Assembly: GCF_009741375.1 (NCBI RefSeq)
Contig: NZ_WOWP01000057.1
Span: 17,356 to 81,355, forward strand
Direction: 5' to 3'
From: Flavobacterium rakeshii
GTDB lineage: Bacteria; Bacteroidota; Bacteroidia; Flavobacteriales; Flavobacteriaceae
DNA: 64,000 nucleotides
Positions 28,029 through 36,053 of this stretch are shown piece after piece. The notes beneath the pieces were generated by a model, which did not search any database, was not told where the DNA came from, and saw only the letters and a program-made list of their open reading frames with translations. Position 1 is the stretch's first letter. Every line of letters starts with the position of its first letter. The position numbers were made by a program, and so were the translations under genes.

Positions 28029-29441
28029 ATGGGAAGAAAAAGATCAGACAAGATCGTATTTGACAATGTCAAGGTTCTTGATGCAGGCGCAAAAGGAGTA
28101 TCGGTAGCTAAAGCTCCCGATGGTAAGGTTATATTTATACCAAATGTAGTACCCGGAGACGTAGTAGACGTGCAAACCTTTAAGAAAAGGAAAGCCTACT
28201 ACGAAGGCAGGGCTATTAACATTCATGAATTTTCTGAACACAGAACAGAGCCTGTGTGTAGTCATTTTGGTTCCTGCGGGGGCTGCAAGTGGCAAAACAT
28301 GAAATACAGTCAGCAGTTGTTCTATAAAAATCAGGAGGTATTCAATAACCTTAAGCGTATTGGTAAAATAGAACTACCTGAATTTGAACCAATACTTGGT
28401 TCTGAAAAACAATTCTTTTACCGTAATAAAATGGAATTCTCTTTCTCTAATTCACGTTGGATGACAGAAGAGGAAATACAAAGCGGTAAAGAAATTGACA
28501 ATGCCAATGCACTTGGATTCCATATCCCTAAAATGTGGGACAAAATTCTTGATATTACCCACTGTAGCCTACAGGAAGATCCAAGTAACGCTATTAGGAA
28601 TGAAATAAGAGACTTTGCTAATAAACACGGACTAACTTTCTTTAATCCCCGTAACCATGAAGGACTACTACGTACGCTTATGATACGTACTGCCTCTACA
28701 GGTGAGATTATGGTACTTATCCAGTTTTTTGAGGACGATAAGGAAAATAGAGAGCTTATTCTTGATTTCCTTGCCGATCGTTTCCCTCAAATAACTTCAT
28801 TACAATATGTAGTTAACAGTAAGGCTAACGATACACTTTACGACCAGGATATTATACTTTACAAAGGGCGTGATTATATTCTTGAAGAAATGGAAGGTTT
28901 GAAATTTAGCATCAATGCTAAGTCATTTTACCAAACCAATTCTGACCAGGCTTATGAGCTTTATAAAATAACCCGTGAATTTGCAGGACTTACCGGAAAC
29001 GAATTGGTATACGATTTGTATACAGGTACAGGAACCATTGCTCAGTTTGTTTCTAAAAAAGCAAAAAAAGTTATTGGTGTTGAGGCAGTGCCTGAAGCTA
29101 TTGCCGATGCTAAGGAAAATGCAAAACGTAACGAAATAACCAACTGTGACTTTTTTGTGGGTGACATGAAGGTGGTATTTAATGAAGAGTTTATAAATAC
29201 ACACGGTACTCCCGATATAATTATAACCGACCCACCACGTGATGGTATGCACAAAGATGTTGTGGAGCAAATATTAAAAATTGCTCCGGAGAAAGTGGTT
29301 TATGTAAGCTGTAATTCGGCTACACAGGCTCGTGACCTAGCGTTAATGGACGAAAAATACAAAGTAACACGCGTTCGCCCTGTTGATATGTTCCCGCAAA
29401 CACATCACGTGGAAAATGTTGTACTTTTGGAAAAACGATAA
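28029..29441 (+). CDS. rlmD: 23S rRNA (uracil-C5)-methyltransferase RlmD/RumA
   Basis: A 470-residue enzyme that methylates a uracil of 23S rRNA using SAM. It has an N-terminal TRAM RNA-binding domain (about residues 1-68). The 4Fe-4S ligands are Cys77, Cys83 and Cys86 in VCSHFGSCGGCKWQNM, with a fourth likely in THCSLQED. The Rossmann methyltransferase core has VYDLYTGTGTIAQF (SAM motif), ITDPPRDGMH, and the catalytic Cys in VVYVSCNSATQARDL. RlmC/RlmD cannot be told apart with certainty by eye. Confidence 0.94.
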   Translation: MGRKRSDKIVFDNVKVLDAGAKGVSVAKAPDGKVIFIPNVVPGDVVDVQTFKKRKAYYEGRAINIHEFSEHRTEPVCSHFGSCGGCKWQNMKYSQQLFYKNQEVFNNLKRIGKIELPEFEPILGSEKQFFYRNKMEFSFSNSRWMTEEEIQSGKEIDNANALGFHIPKMWDKILDITHCSLQEDPSNAIRNEIRDFANKHGLTFFNPRNHEGLLRTLMIRTASTGEIMVLIQFFEDDKENRELILDFLADRFPQITSLQYVVNSKANDTLYDQDIILYKGRDYILEEMEGLKFSINAKSFYQTNSDQAYELYKITREFAGLTGNELVYDLYTGTGTIAQFVSKKAKKVIGVEAVPEAIADAKENAKRNEITNCDFFVGDMKVVFNEEFINTHGTPDIIITDPPRDGMHKDVVEQILKIAPEKVVYVSCNSATQARDLALMDEKYKVTRVRPVDMFPQTHHVENVVLLEKR

Positions 29442-29462
29442 TAATTTCTGTAATTTATCACT

Positions 29463-29993
29463 ATGAAAAAAATAATAACAGTCTTTCTTCTGGCACTCCT
29501 TACAGCTGTTGGCTTTTGGAGTTGTGAAAAAGATGATATATGTGCCGAAGGTACAGCAACAACACCTAGCCTTATTATTGAATTTTATAACCGTGATAAC
29601 CATACAGATCCTAAAAACGTAACCTATTTCAGTTACTTTTCGGCAGATTTAGACACCATAGGTCCAATAAATGGTACAAATCATATTGAAGTGCCTTTAC
29701 GAACTGATACTACCGCTACAACATGGAATTTTAGATTAGGAACATCTCAGCTAGGTGAAATAAATTATAACAACGATGTTATTACTTTTAACTATGAGAC
29801 TAAAGAGTTATATATTTCACGTGCTTGTGGTTTTAAAAGTTATTTCACGTTAAACCCGCAAAACGGAACAGCCCCAAATCCTCTTGTAATCGAAGATTCT
29901 GAAGATGAAGAAGGTCTTTGGATACAGGAATATACTATTGAAGAGTCAAACATTGAAAACGAAGATGAAGTACACGTTAAAATTTATTTTTAG
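29463..29993 (+). CDS. DUF6452-type lipoprotein
   Basis: 176 residues. Lipoprotein signal MKKIITVFLLALLTAVGFWSC (Cys21), followed by EKDDICAEGTATTPSLIIEF, the typical DUF6452 start. It ends with EESNIENEDEVHVKIYF, also characteristic. The gene starts 21 bases after rlmD and overlaps the next gene by 29 bases. The order rlmD-DUF6452-DUF6048 is common in flavobacteria. Probably periplasm-facing lipoprotein; function unknown. Confidence 0.82.
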   Translation: MKKIITVFLLALLTAVGFWSCEKDDICAEGTATTPSLIIEFYNRDNHTDPKNVTYFSYFSADLDTIGPINGTNHIEVPLRTDTTATTWNFRLGTSQLGEINYNNDVITFNYETKELYISRACGFKSYFTLNPQNGTAPNPLVIEDSEDEEGLWIQEYTIEESNIENEDEVHVKIYF

Positions 29994-30669
29994 TATCGTT
30001 TTAATGTTGGCCATTATGCCGGCATTTTCGCAGGAACAAAAAACAGATACCATACAAAAGCCTAAAACGGATAAGTATGGTATACGTATTGGTGCCGATT
30101 TATACAGGTTTGCCCGTTCTATTTATGATGACGACTTTCAGGGATTTGAAATTGTTGCCGATTACAGGTTAACAAAAAAGATGTATGCTGCCGGAGAAAT
30201 AGGTAATACCAAAATCACAGTAGATGACGACCAGTTAAACTTTACTACAAACGGTAGCTATATTAAGGTTGGTTTTGATTTTAATGCTTATGAAAACTGG
30301 CTGGACATGCAAAACATGATATATGTTGGTTTCCGTTATGGTTTTAGCACTTACAGCCAAAAACTTAACAGTTATAAAATATATGATGATTCGGGGTATT
30401 TTGAGCAAACTGTGGTTTACCCTAATCAGGAATATAGCGGTCTAAGCGCACACTGGCTGGAGTTTGTAGGAGGTATTAAAGCCGAGTTATTCAACAACCT
30501 GTATTTAGGTTTTAGTGTGAGGCTAAAAGCGCTTATCACAGATAAAAAACCGGATAATTTTGATAACCTTTACATTCCAGGGTTTAACCGTACTTATGAC
30601 GGAAGTTTTGGTGCAGGGTTTAACTACACCCTATCATATACCATTCCGCTATACAAAAGAGCCAAATAA
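29965..30669 (+). CDS. DUF6048-type outer membrane barrel-like protein
   Basis: 234 residues. Signal peptide MKYTLKFIFSIVLMLAIMPAFSQ, then KYGIRIGADLYRFARSIYDD and alternating beta-strand segments with aromatic ends (YIKVGFDFNAY, NMIYVGFRYGFSTY, LEFVGGIKAELFNNLYLGFSVRL) that suggest a small outer membrane barrel. I start at the ATG at 29965, not the longer frame at 29905, because this gives a good signal peptide. It overlaps the DUF6452 gene by 29 bases and ends before a terminator. Confidence 0.82.
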   Translation: MKYTLKFIFSIVLMLAIMPAFSQEQKTDTIQKPKTDKYGIRIGADLYRFARSIYDDDFQGFEIVADYRLTKKMYAAGEIGNTKITVDDDQLNFTTNGSYIKVGFDFNAYENWLDMQNMIYVGFRYGFSTYSQKLNSYKIYDDSGYFEQTVVYPNQEYSGLSAHWLEFVGGIKAELFNNLYLGFSVRLKALITDKKPDNFDNLYIPGFNRTYDGSFGAGFNYTLSYTIPLYKRAK

Positions 30670-30691
30670 TATTTCATTATACAGCAATAGG

Positions 30692-30723
30692 AAAAGCGTG
30701 AGTTTCTACTTACGCTTTTTTTG
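30692..30723 (+). terminator. Intrinsic terminator after the DUF6048 gene
   Basis: AAAAGCGT(g)AGT-ttct-ACT(t)ACGCTTTT followed by a T-run, 22 bases after the stop. Confidence 0.75.
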
Positions 30724-30820
30724 TTTGGTCTCTTAATTTTTTTATAAAAAAATTAATACTAAAATGAGCAATTAGCGTTACATTGCATAATCAATTTAAT
30801 GAAGGGAAAATCACTTTGAT

Positions 30821-32374
30821 ATGAATGAAATAAAGATATTATGGGTTGATGATGAAATCGACCTGTTAAAACCACACATACTGTTTTTAGAAAAGAAAAA
30901 CTATAAAGTTACTACAGCAAATAACGGGCAGGATGCCTTAGACCTTTTTGACGAAGAAAGTTTTGATATTGTTTTCCTTGATGAGAACATGCCGGGGCTT
31001 AGCGGACTGGAAACACTTGCCGAGATTAAGGAGAAAAAATCGTCTGTTCCGGTAATTATGATTACCAAGAGTGAAGAGGAATACATTATGGAAGAGGCTA
31101 TTGGGTCTAAAATTGCCGATTACCTTATAAAACCCGTAAATCCAAACCAGATTTTACTTAGCCTTAAAAAGAACCTGGACAATTCAAGACTGGTATCTGA
31201 AAAAACTACGCTTGACTATCAAAAGGAATTCAGGAAAATTGCCATGGACATGTCAATGGTAAACAGTTATGAAGACTGGATTGACCTGTATAAAAAACTG
31301 GTTTTCTGGGAAATTGAGCTTGAAAATATTGAAGACCACAGTATGATTGAAATACTGGAGTCACAAAAGCTTGAAGCCAACTCTCAGTTTGGTAAATTTA
31401 TAGAGAAAAACTACGAAGACTGGTTTGATCCTAAAGAGGATGATAAGCCTGTACTGTCTCATACCCTGTTTAAAGAACTTGTTGTTCCTGAAATCAAGAA
31501 GAAACAACCTATACTGTTTGTGGTTATAGATAACCTTAGGTACGACCAGTGGAAAGCTTTTGAAAGTGTAGTAAACAACCACTATAAACTGGAAAAAGAA
31601 AATACTTACTTCTCTATCCTTCCTACTGCTACCCAGTATGCACGTAACGCTATCTTCTCGGGACTTATGCCTTTAGAGATGGAAAAGAAATATCCGCAGT
31701 ACTGGAAAAATGATGTAGATGAGGGTGGAAAGAACCTTTTTGAGGCTGAGTTCCTTACCGAGCAAATAAAGCGTTTAGGTCTTAACATAAAACAGGAGTA
31801 CTACAAAATCACTAACTTTAAAGACGGTAAAAAACTGGTAGATAACTTTAAAGGGCTTAAAAACAATGACCTTACCACAATAGTATACAACTTTGTTGAT
31901 ATGCTTTCGCATGCCAAAACCGAAATGGATGTGGTAAAAGAACTTGCCAGTAACGACAAGGCTTACAGGTCGCTAACCCTTAGCTGGTTTAAAAACTCGC
32001 CTCTTTTAGAAATGATACAACAGGCTCAGCAAATGGGCTTTAAGCTTATACTTACTACAGATCACGGTACCATAAACGTTAAAAACCCATCGAAAGTTAT
32101 TGGTGACAGGAATACAAGTCTTAACCTTCGCTACAAAACCGGGCGAAGCCTTACTTATGAGGATAAAGACGTGTACCATGTAAAAGATCCAAAAAGTATA
32201 CACCTACCGGCTGTAAATATGAGCAGTTCGTTTATTTTTGCTAAAAACGATCTTTTCCTTGCTTATGTAAATAACTTTAACCATTATGTAAGTTATTACA
32301 GAAATACCTATCAGCATGGTGGTATTTCTCTGGAAGAAATGATTATACCGTTTTTAGTGTTCAACCCAAAATAG
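30821..32374 (+). CDS. porX: PorX, response regulator with PglZ domain (type IX secretion regulator)
   Basis: 517 residues. The N-terminal receiver domain has the acidic pair DD at 10-11, phospho-acceptor Asp54 (IVFLDENMPG) and conserved Lys104 (YLIKPVN). The C-terminal part (about 205-515) is a PglZ-type alkaline-phosphatase-fold domain with metal-site segments LFVVIDNLRYDQW, PTATQYARNAIFSG and LILTTDHGTINV. This fusion is PorX, which with PorY controls type IX secretion genes in Bacteroidetes and has been reported to act on oligonucleotide signals. No porY is adjacent, which is usual. Followed closely by tsaE and ald. Confidence 0.95.
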   Translation: MNEIKILWVDDEIDLLKPHILFLEKKNYKVTTANNGQDALDLFDEESFDIVFLDENMPGLSGLETLAEIKEKKSSVPVIMITKSEEEYIMEEAIGSKIADYLIKPVNPNQILLSLKKNLDNSRLVSEKTTLDYQKEFRKIAMDMSMVNSYEDWIDLYKKLVFWEIELENIEDHSMIEILESQKLEANSQFGKFIEKNYEDWFDPKEDDKPVLSHTLFKELVVPEIKKKQPILFVVIDNLRYDQWKAFESVVNNHYKLEKENTYFSILPTATQYARNAIFSGLMPLEMEKKYPQYWKNDVDEGGKNLFEAEFLTEQIKRLGLNIKQEYYKITNFKDGKKLVDNFKGLKNNDLTTIVYNFVDMLSHAKTEMDVVKELASNDKAYRSLTLSWFKNSPLLEMIQQAQQMGFKLILTTDHGTINVKNPSKVIGDRNTSLNLRYKTGRSLTYEDKDVYHVKDPKSIHLPAVNMSSSFIFAKNDLFLAYVNNFNHYVSYYRNTYQHGGISLEEMIIPFLVFNPK

Positions 32375-32385
32375 GTGAAGTGCTT

Positions 32386-32793
32386 ATGGAAATTACATTT
32401 TCCTTAGATGAGATAGACAGCGTTGCACAGCAAATACTGTCTGCCAATATAAAAAATATAGTTTTGTTCCATGCCGGTATGGGCGTGGGCAAAACTACCC
32501 TTATAAAAGCTTTGGCTAAACAGCTTGGAGTTCAGGATATGACCTCCAGCCCTACCTTTTCACTGGTAAATGAATATGAAACCGAAAATGGTGACATCCT
32601 TTACCATTTTGACCTGTATCGTTTAAATACCGAAGAAGAGGCTTATGATATGGGTATAGACGAATACTTCTATTCGGGTAACTTGTGCCTTATTGAATGG
32701 CCCGAAAAAACACCTAATCTTATCCCTTTAGATCATACGGCAATTACCATTAAACAACTGCCCGACGGTAAAAGGCATGTAGTTGTAAAATAG
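32386..32793 (+). CDS. tsaE: tRNA t6A biosynthesis ATPase TsaE
   Basis: 135 residues, the standard size. It has the P-loop HAGMGVGKTTLIKALAKQLG (about residues 29-48), the TSSPTFSLVNEYE segment, and the Walker-B-like FDLYRLNTEEEAYDMGIDEYF and LIEWPE motifs. TsaE is the ATPase that works with TsaB-TsaD to place t6A at position 37 of ANN-decoding tRNAs. The ATG at 32386 is preferred to an in-frame GTG at 32380. It starts 11 bases after the porX stop. Confidence 0.96.
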   Translation: MEITFSLDEIDSVAQQILSANIKNIVLFHAGMGVGKTTLIKALAKQLGVQDMTSSPTFSLVNEYETENGDILYHFDLYRLNTEEEAYDMGIDEYFYSGNLCLIEWPEKTPNLIPLDHTAITIKQLPDGKRHVVVK

Positions 32794-32809
32794 TTATTTA
32801 ACTTAACAT

Positions 32810-32817
32810 TATTTTTG
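32810..32817 (+). promoter_or_regulatory. -7 box for ald
   Basis: TATTTTTG matches TAnnTTTG, 33 bases before the ald ATG, with a possible TTG upstream at 32783-32785. Confidence 0.45.
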
Positions 32818-32850
32818 TAAATTGTATCAAAATATTTCAGCCCAACCATC

Positions 32851-34044
32851 ATGTCGTTAACACCCTTTACAAAACAGCAATTGCTTCCGCAGGAGGAGAA
32901 ACTTGAAGTAGGAAAGCAGCGAAGTGACCTGTTTATAGGAATCCCTAAAGAAACATCTTATCAGGAACGAAGAATATGCCTTACACCAGATGCTGTTGCA
33001 TCACTTGTAGCACACGGGCACCGCGTTATGATTGAAGCCGGAGCCGGAGTTAGTTCCAGCTACAGCGATAAGGAGTTTAGCGATGCCGGAGCCGAAATAA
33101 CCAGCGATACAAGAAAAGTGTTCAGTTGCCCTGTAATACTAAAAGTTGAACCGCCTACACTACAGGAAATTGAAATGATGGCTCATCAGGGGTTACTTAT
33201 TTCTGCCATACAGATAAAAACACAAAAGAAAGAATATTTTGAAGCTTTAGCCTCAAAAAAAATAACCGGACTAGCCTTTGAATTTATTAAGGATGAGGAT
33301 GGCTCCTACCCTGCTGTTAAATCATTAAGTGAGATTGCAGGTACCGCTTCGGTACTTATCGCTTCAGAACTGATGATTAACCAAAAAATAGGTAAAGGCC
33401 TGCTTTTGGGGAACATAACAGGTGTACCGCCTACAGAGGTTGTTATTGTAGGTGCCGGTACTGTAGCCGAATATGCTGCCAGAACCGCACTAGGTCTTGG
33501 TGCTAATGTAAAAGTGTTTGATAATTCGATTACCAAACTTCGTAGGCTGCAAAACAATCTTAATCAAAGGATATTTACCTCTACTATACAGGAAAAGGTG
33601 CTGCTAAAAGCCTTAATGCGTTGTGATGTGGCTATTGGTGCGATGAGAGGTAAAAACCGTACGCCAATCGTAGTTACCGAAACGATGGTGGAACGTATGA
33701 AAAAAGGAGCCGTGATTATTGATGTTTGTATTGATACCGGTGGTTGCTTTGAAACATCAGAAGTTACAACTCACGAAAAGCCTACCTTTATAAAAAACAA
33801 CGTGATACACTATTGTGTACCTAATATACCATCACGTTACTCTAAAACGGCCTCTATGTCTATTAGTAACATTATTACTCCGTTTTTACTGCAAATTGCG
33901 GAAGATGGTGGAATAGAAAGCTCTATAAGATGTAATTACGGACTTAAAAACGGGATTTACTTTTATCACGGACTGTTAACCAATCGCCCTGTTGCCGAAT
34001 GGTTTAATATACCTTTTAGGGACATTAACCTTTTAATTTTTTAA
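32851..34044 (+). CDS. ald: Alanine dehydrogenase
   Basis: 397 residues of the alanine dehydrogenase/PNT family. After a 25-residue N-terminal extension comes IGIPKETSYQERRICLTPDAV and HGHRVMIEAGAGVSSSYSD, the substrate-binding signatures of the family. The NAD-binding Rossmann motif is VVIVGAGTVAEYAARTALGLGANVKVFD (about residues 196-223), with GAMRGKNRTPIVVTE and VIIDVCIDTGGCFETSE after it. It interconverts alanine and pyruvate using NAD. The extension and a late IPFRDINLLIF tail are typical of the Bacteroidetes branch. Confidence 0.92.
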   Translation: MSLTPFTKQQLLPQEEKLEVGKQRSDLFIGIPKETSYQERRICLTPDAVASLVAHGHRVMIEAGAGVSSSYSDKEFSDAGAEITSDTRKVFSCPVILKVEPPTLQEIEMMAHQGLLISAIQIKTQKKEYFEALASKKITGLAFEFIKDEDGSYPAVKSLSEIAGTASVLIASELMINQKIGKGLLLGNITGVPPTEVVIVGAGTVAEYAARTALGLGANVKVFDNSITKLRRLQNNLNQRIFTSTIQEKVLLKALMRCDVAIGAMRGKNRTPIVVTETMVERMKKGAVIIDVCIDTGGCFETSEVTTHEKPTFIKNNVIHYCVPNIPSRYSKTASMSISNIITPFLLQIAEDGGIESSIRCNYGLKNGIYFYHGLLTNRPVAEWFNIPFRDINLLIF

Positions 34045-34080
34045 AGAGTATAACTACTCTGTCAAACAAACAATACAATT

Positions 34081-34911
34081 TTGCATACTCCCATTACCTT
34101 AATTATCACCGGACTAATAATTGGAACAGTAGGAACACTTATAGGAGCCGGAGGTGGTTTTATTCTTGTACCCTTTTTACTTCTTTTCTATACTGAATTC
34201 CCTCCCGAGGTCGTTACGGCAATCTCAATAGCTGTTGTGGCTGTGAACTCTATTTCAGGCTCTATGGCCTACGCTAAATCCGGTAGGATTGATTATAAAG
34301 CAGGATTAGTTTTTGCAGTATTTACTATTCCGGGGTCAATACTGGGAGTATATACGGTTAAATACATTCCGCAGAATGTATTTAAAATCATATTCGGTAT
34401 TATGCTTATTGGGCTTTCGGTATACCTTTTCTTTAAAAACAAGGCTATTATTTCCAGTTCGGTTATCAGCTCAGAAAAGAAAGGATACAAACATACCGTA
34501 CTAACCGATAAAAGCGGAACAACATACGAATACAGCTATAAGCAGTCAATAGGTTCACTTATAAGTGTTGTGGTTGGTTACATCTCCCCTCTTTTAGGTA
34601 TTGGTGGCGGAATAATACATGTACCTGCCATGGTAAACTGGCTAAAATTCCCTGTGCATATCGCTACAGCAACTTCACACTTCATATTGGCTATTATGGC
34701 TACCGTTAGTGTGATTACCCATGCCATAAACGGTACATACAATAATACCGATATTGTTTTAACTATAGTGTACTTATCACTGGGCGTTATACCAGGAGCT
34801 CAGCTTGGTGCTTATTTTTCTCATAAAATTAAAAGCCATACCATTATAAGGGCACTTGCTGTATGCCTTATTATAGTGGGAATCAGAATCCTTTTTTATG
34901 GTAAGCATTAG
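34081..34911 (+). CDS. TauE/SafE-family sulfite/anion exporter
   Basis: 276 residues with about eight membrane helices and two family repeats: IGTVGTLIGAGGGFILVPFLLL near the N-terminus and GYISPLLGIGGGIIHVPAMVNWL near residue 165. These GxGGG motifs define TauE/SafE transporters of sulfur-containing anions. A hydrophilic insert of about 30 residues lies between the halves. The only in-frame start is TTG at 34081, since a stop lies at 34051-34053 and no ATG or GTG follows before the first helix. It overlaps the next gene by 14 bases. Confidence 0.9.
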   Translation: MHTPITLIITGLIIGTVGTLIGAGGGFILVPFLLLFYTEFPPEVVTAISIAVVAVNSISGSMAYAKSGRIDYKAGLVFAVFTIPGSILGVYTVKYIPQNVFKIIFGIMLIGLSVYLFFKNKAIISSSVISSEKKGYKHTVLTDKSGTTYEYSYKQSIGSLISVVVGYISPLLGIGGGIIHVPAMVNWLKFPVHIATATSHFILAIMATVSVITHAINGTYNNTDIVLTIVYLSLGVIPGAQLGAYFSHKIKSHTIIRALAVCLIIVGIRILFYGKH

Positions 34912-35353
34912 GGAGTATACATCTGCAGACAAACCCTACCTGATAGCACTACTCAGGCTAAATACCCCTCACTACTTTTCACATGAAGAAGAACAGGATT
35001 TAATTGACTATCTGGATAATAGTATTTACAAATATTATGTACTTACTAAAGATGATAACATTGTTGGCGCAGGAGGCATAAATCTTTCTGCCGACCTTAC
35101 TACAGGAATCCTTTCGTGGGATTTTTTTCATCCTGATTATCATGGACAGGGATTAGGTACTACTTTAACCCTTTTCAGGATTCAAAAAATAAAAGAAATC
35201 AGTACGGCAACAACCATGAGGGTTCGTACATCACAACTTACCTATAAATTTTACGGAAAGTTTGGATTTAAAATTCGTGAAATCAGTAAAGACTACTGGG
35301 CAAAAGGTTTGGATTTATACCGAATGGAAAATAATATTAGTAATATAATCTAA
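34898..35353 (+). CDS. GNAT-family N-acetyltransferase
   Basis: 151 residues. The acetyl-CoA motif A is LSWDFFHPDYHGQGLGTTLTLF (Q/RxxGxG as HGQGLGT), preceded by a strand NIVGAGGINL and followed by MRVRTSQLTYKFYGKFGFKIREIS, the usual motif B. The substrate cannot be read from the sequence. It is coupled to the TauE/SafE gene by a 14-base overlap and its 3' end overlaps the convergent downstream gene by 17 bases. Confidence 0.88.
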   Translation: MVSIREYTSADKPYLIALLRLNTPHYFSHEEEQDLIDYLDNSIYKYYVLTKDDNIVGAGGINLSADLTTGILSWDFFHPDYHGQGLGTTLTLFRIQKIKEISTATTMRVRTSQLTYKFYGKFGFKIREISKDYWAKGLDLYRMENNISNII

Positions 35354-35894
35354 AATCGAGTCTTTTACAAAGAGCATAACGTTTTTCATGCAGTTCTTCC
35401 ACTATATCTACCACGTCATCACTATCTTCAAAAAGGCTGAAAAATAATTTATCGAGATTAACACTGCTAATACCGCTAAAAGGAAGTCCGTAACCCGATA
35501 TGGCTTTAGCTCCTGTAATATCAAGAAAATACTGAGCCTCCTCTTCATCAAGGTCTAATACTTTTGAGTTGGCAAAGTGTATTACTTTCCCTTTCATTTT
35601 CCCTTCAAAAAGTTCGGCAATCTCCTCTATACTGTAATAGTAACCATTAAGACATATATTGTTTGCCTGTCCCTGCATTACCAAATAAATGATCTCGTAG
35701 TTTTTAAAATTATGATCGTCATACAGTAAAGCCTGTAGACTCTCCTCCATTCCTTCTATAGTATCACAATTTTTATAAATACTGGAAATCCCTTCAAAAG
35801 CCAGCTGTTCCAAATTCTTAACCACTTCGGTACTTCCTGCCCTTTCTACATCGGCAACAGCCTCAAGGCAAAAAATGAAGTTTTCATAATCCAT
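35337..35894 (-). CDS. Uncharacterised flavobacterial protein (possibly DUF6642-like)
   Basis: 185 residues, cytoplasmic, no signal or membrane segment. Distinctive segments are NFIFCLEAVADVERAGSTEVV, ISSIYKNCDTIEGMEESLQALLYDD, EIIYLVMQGQANNICLNGYYYSIEEIAELFEGKMKGKVIHF and AKAISGYGLPFSGI. The alternating fold resembles a Rossmann-like alpha/beta sandwich. I think it belongs to a DUF6642-like family but cannot confirm it. It is convergent with the GNAT gene, with overlapping 3' ends. Confidence 0.65.
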   Translation of the reverse strand: MDYENFIFCLEAVADVERAGSTEVVKNLEQLAFEGISSIYKNCDTIEGMEESLQALLYDDHNFKNYEIIYLVMQGQANNICLNGYYYSIEEIAELFEGKMKGKVIHFANSKVLDLDEEEAQYFLDITGAKAISGYGLPFSGISSVNLDKLFFSLFEDSDDVVDIVEELHEKRYALCKRLDFRLYY

Positions 35895-36053
35895 ACAATC
35901 GGTGCTAATAAATGTGTAACAAAAGTAGTAGATTGCAACTGCAAATCCGTTTTTTTAACGTGGTAATATATCCACAGTAATCATAAATTAGACGCCAATT
36001 GTTTATTAATAAACAGAAAACCATTACTTTCGCGCAAAAAATTATATTATCCG

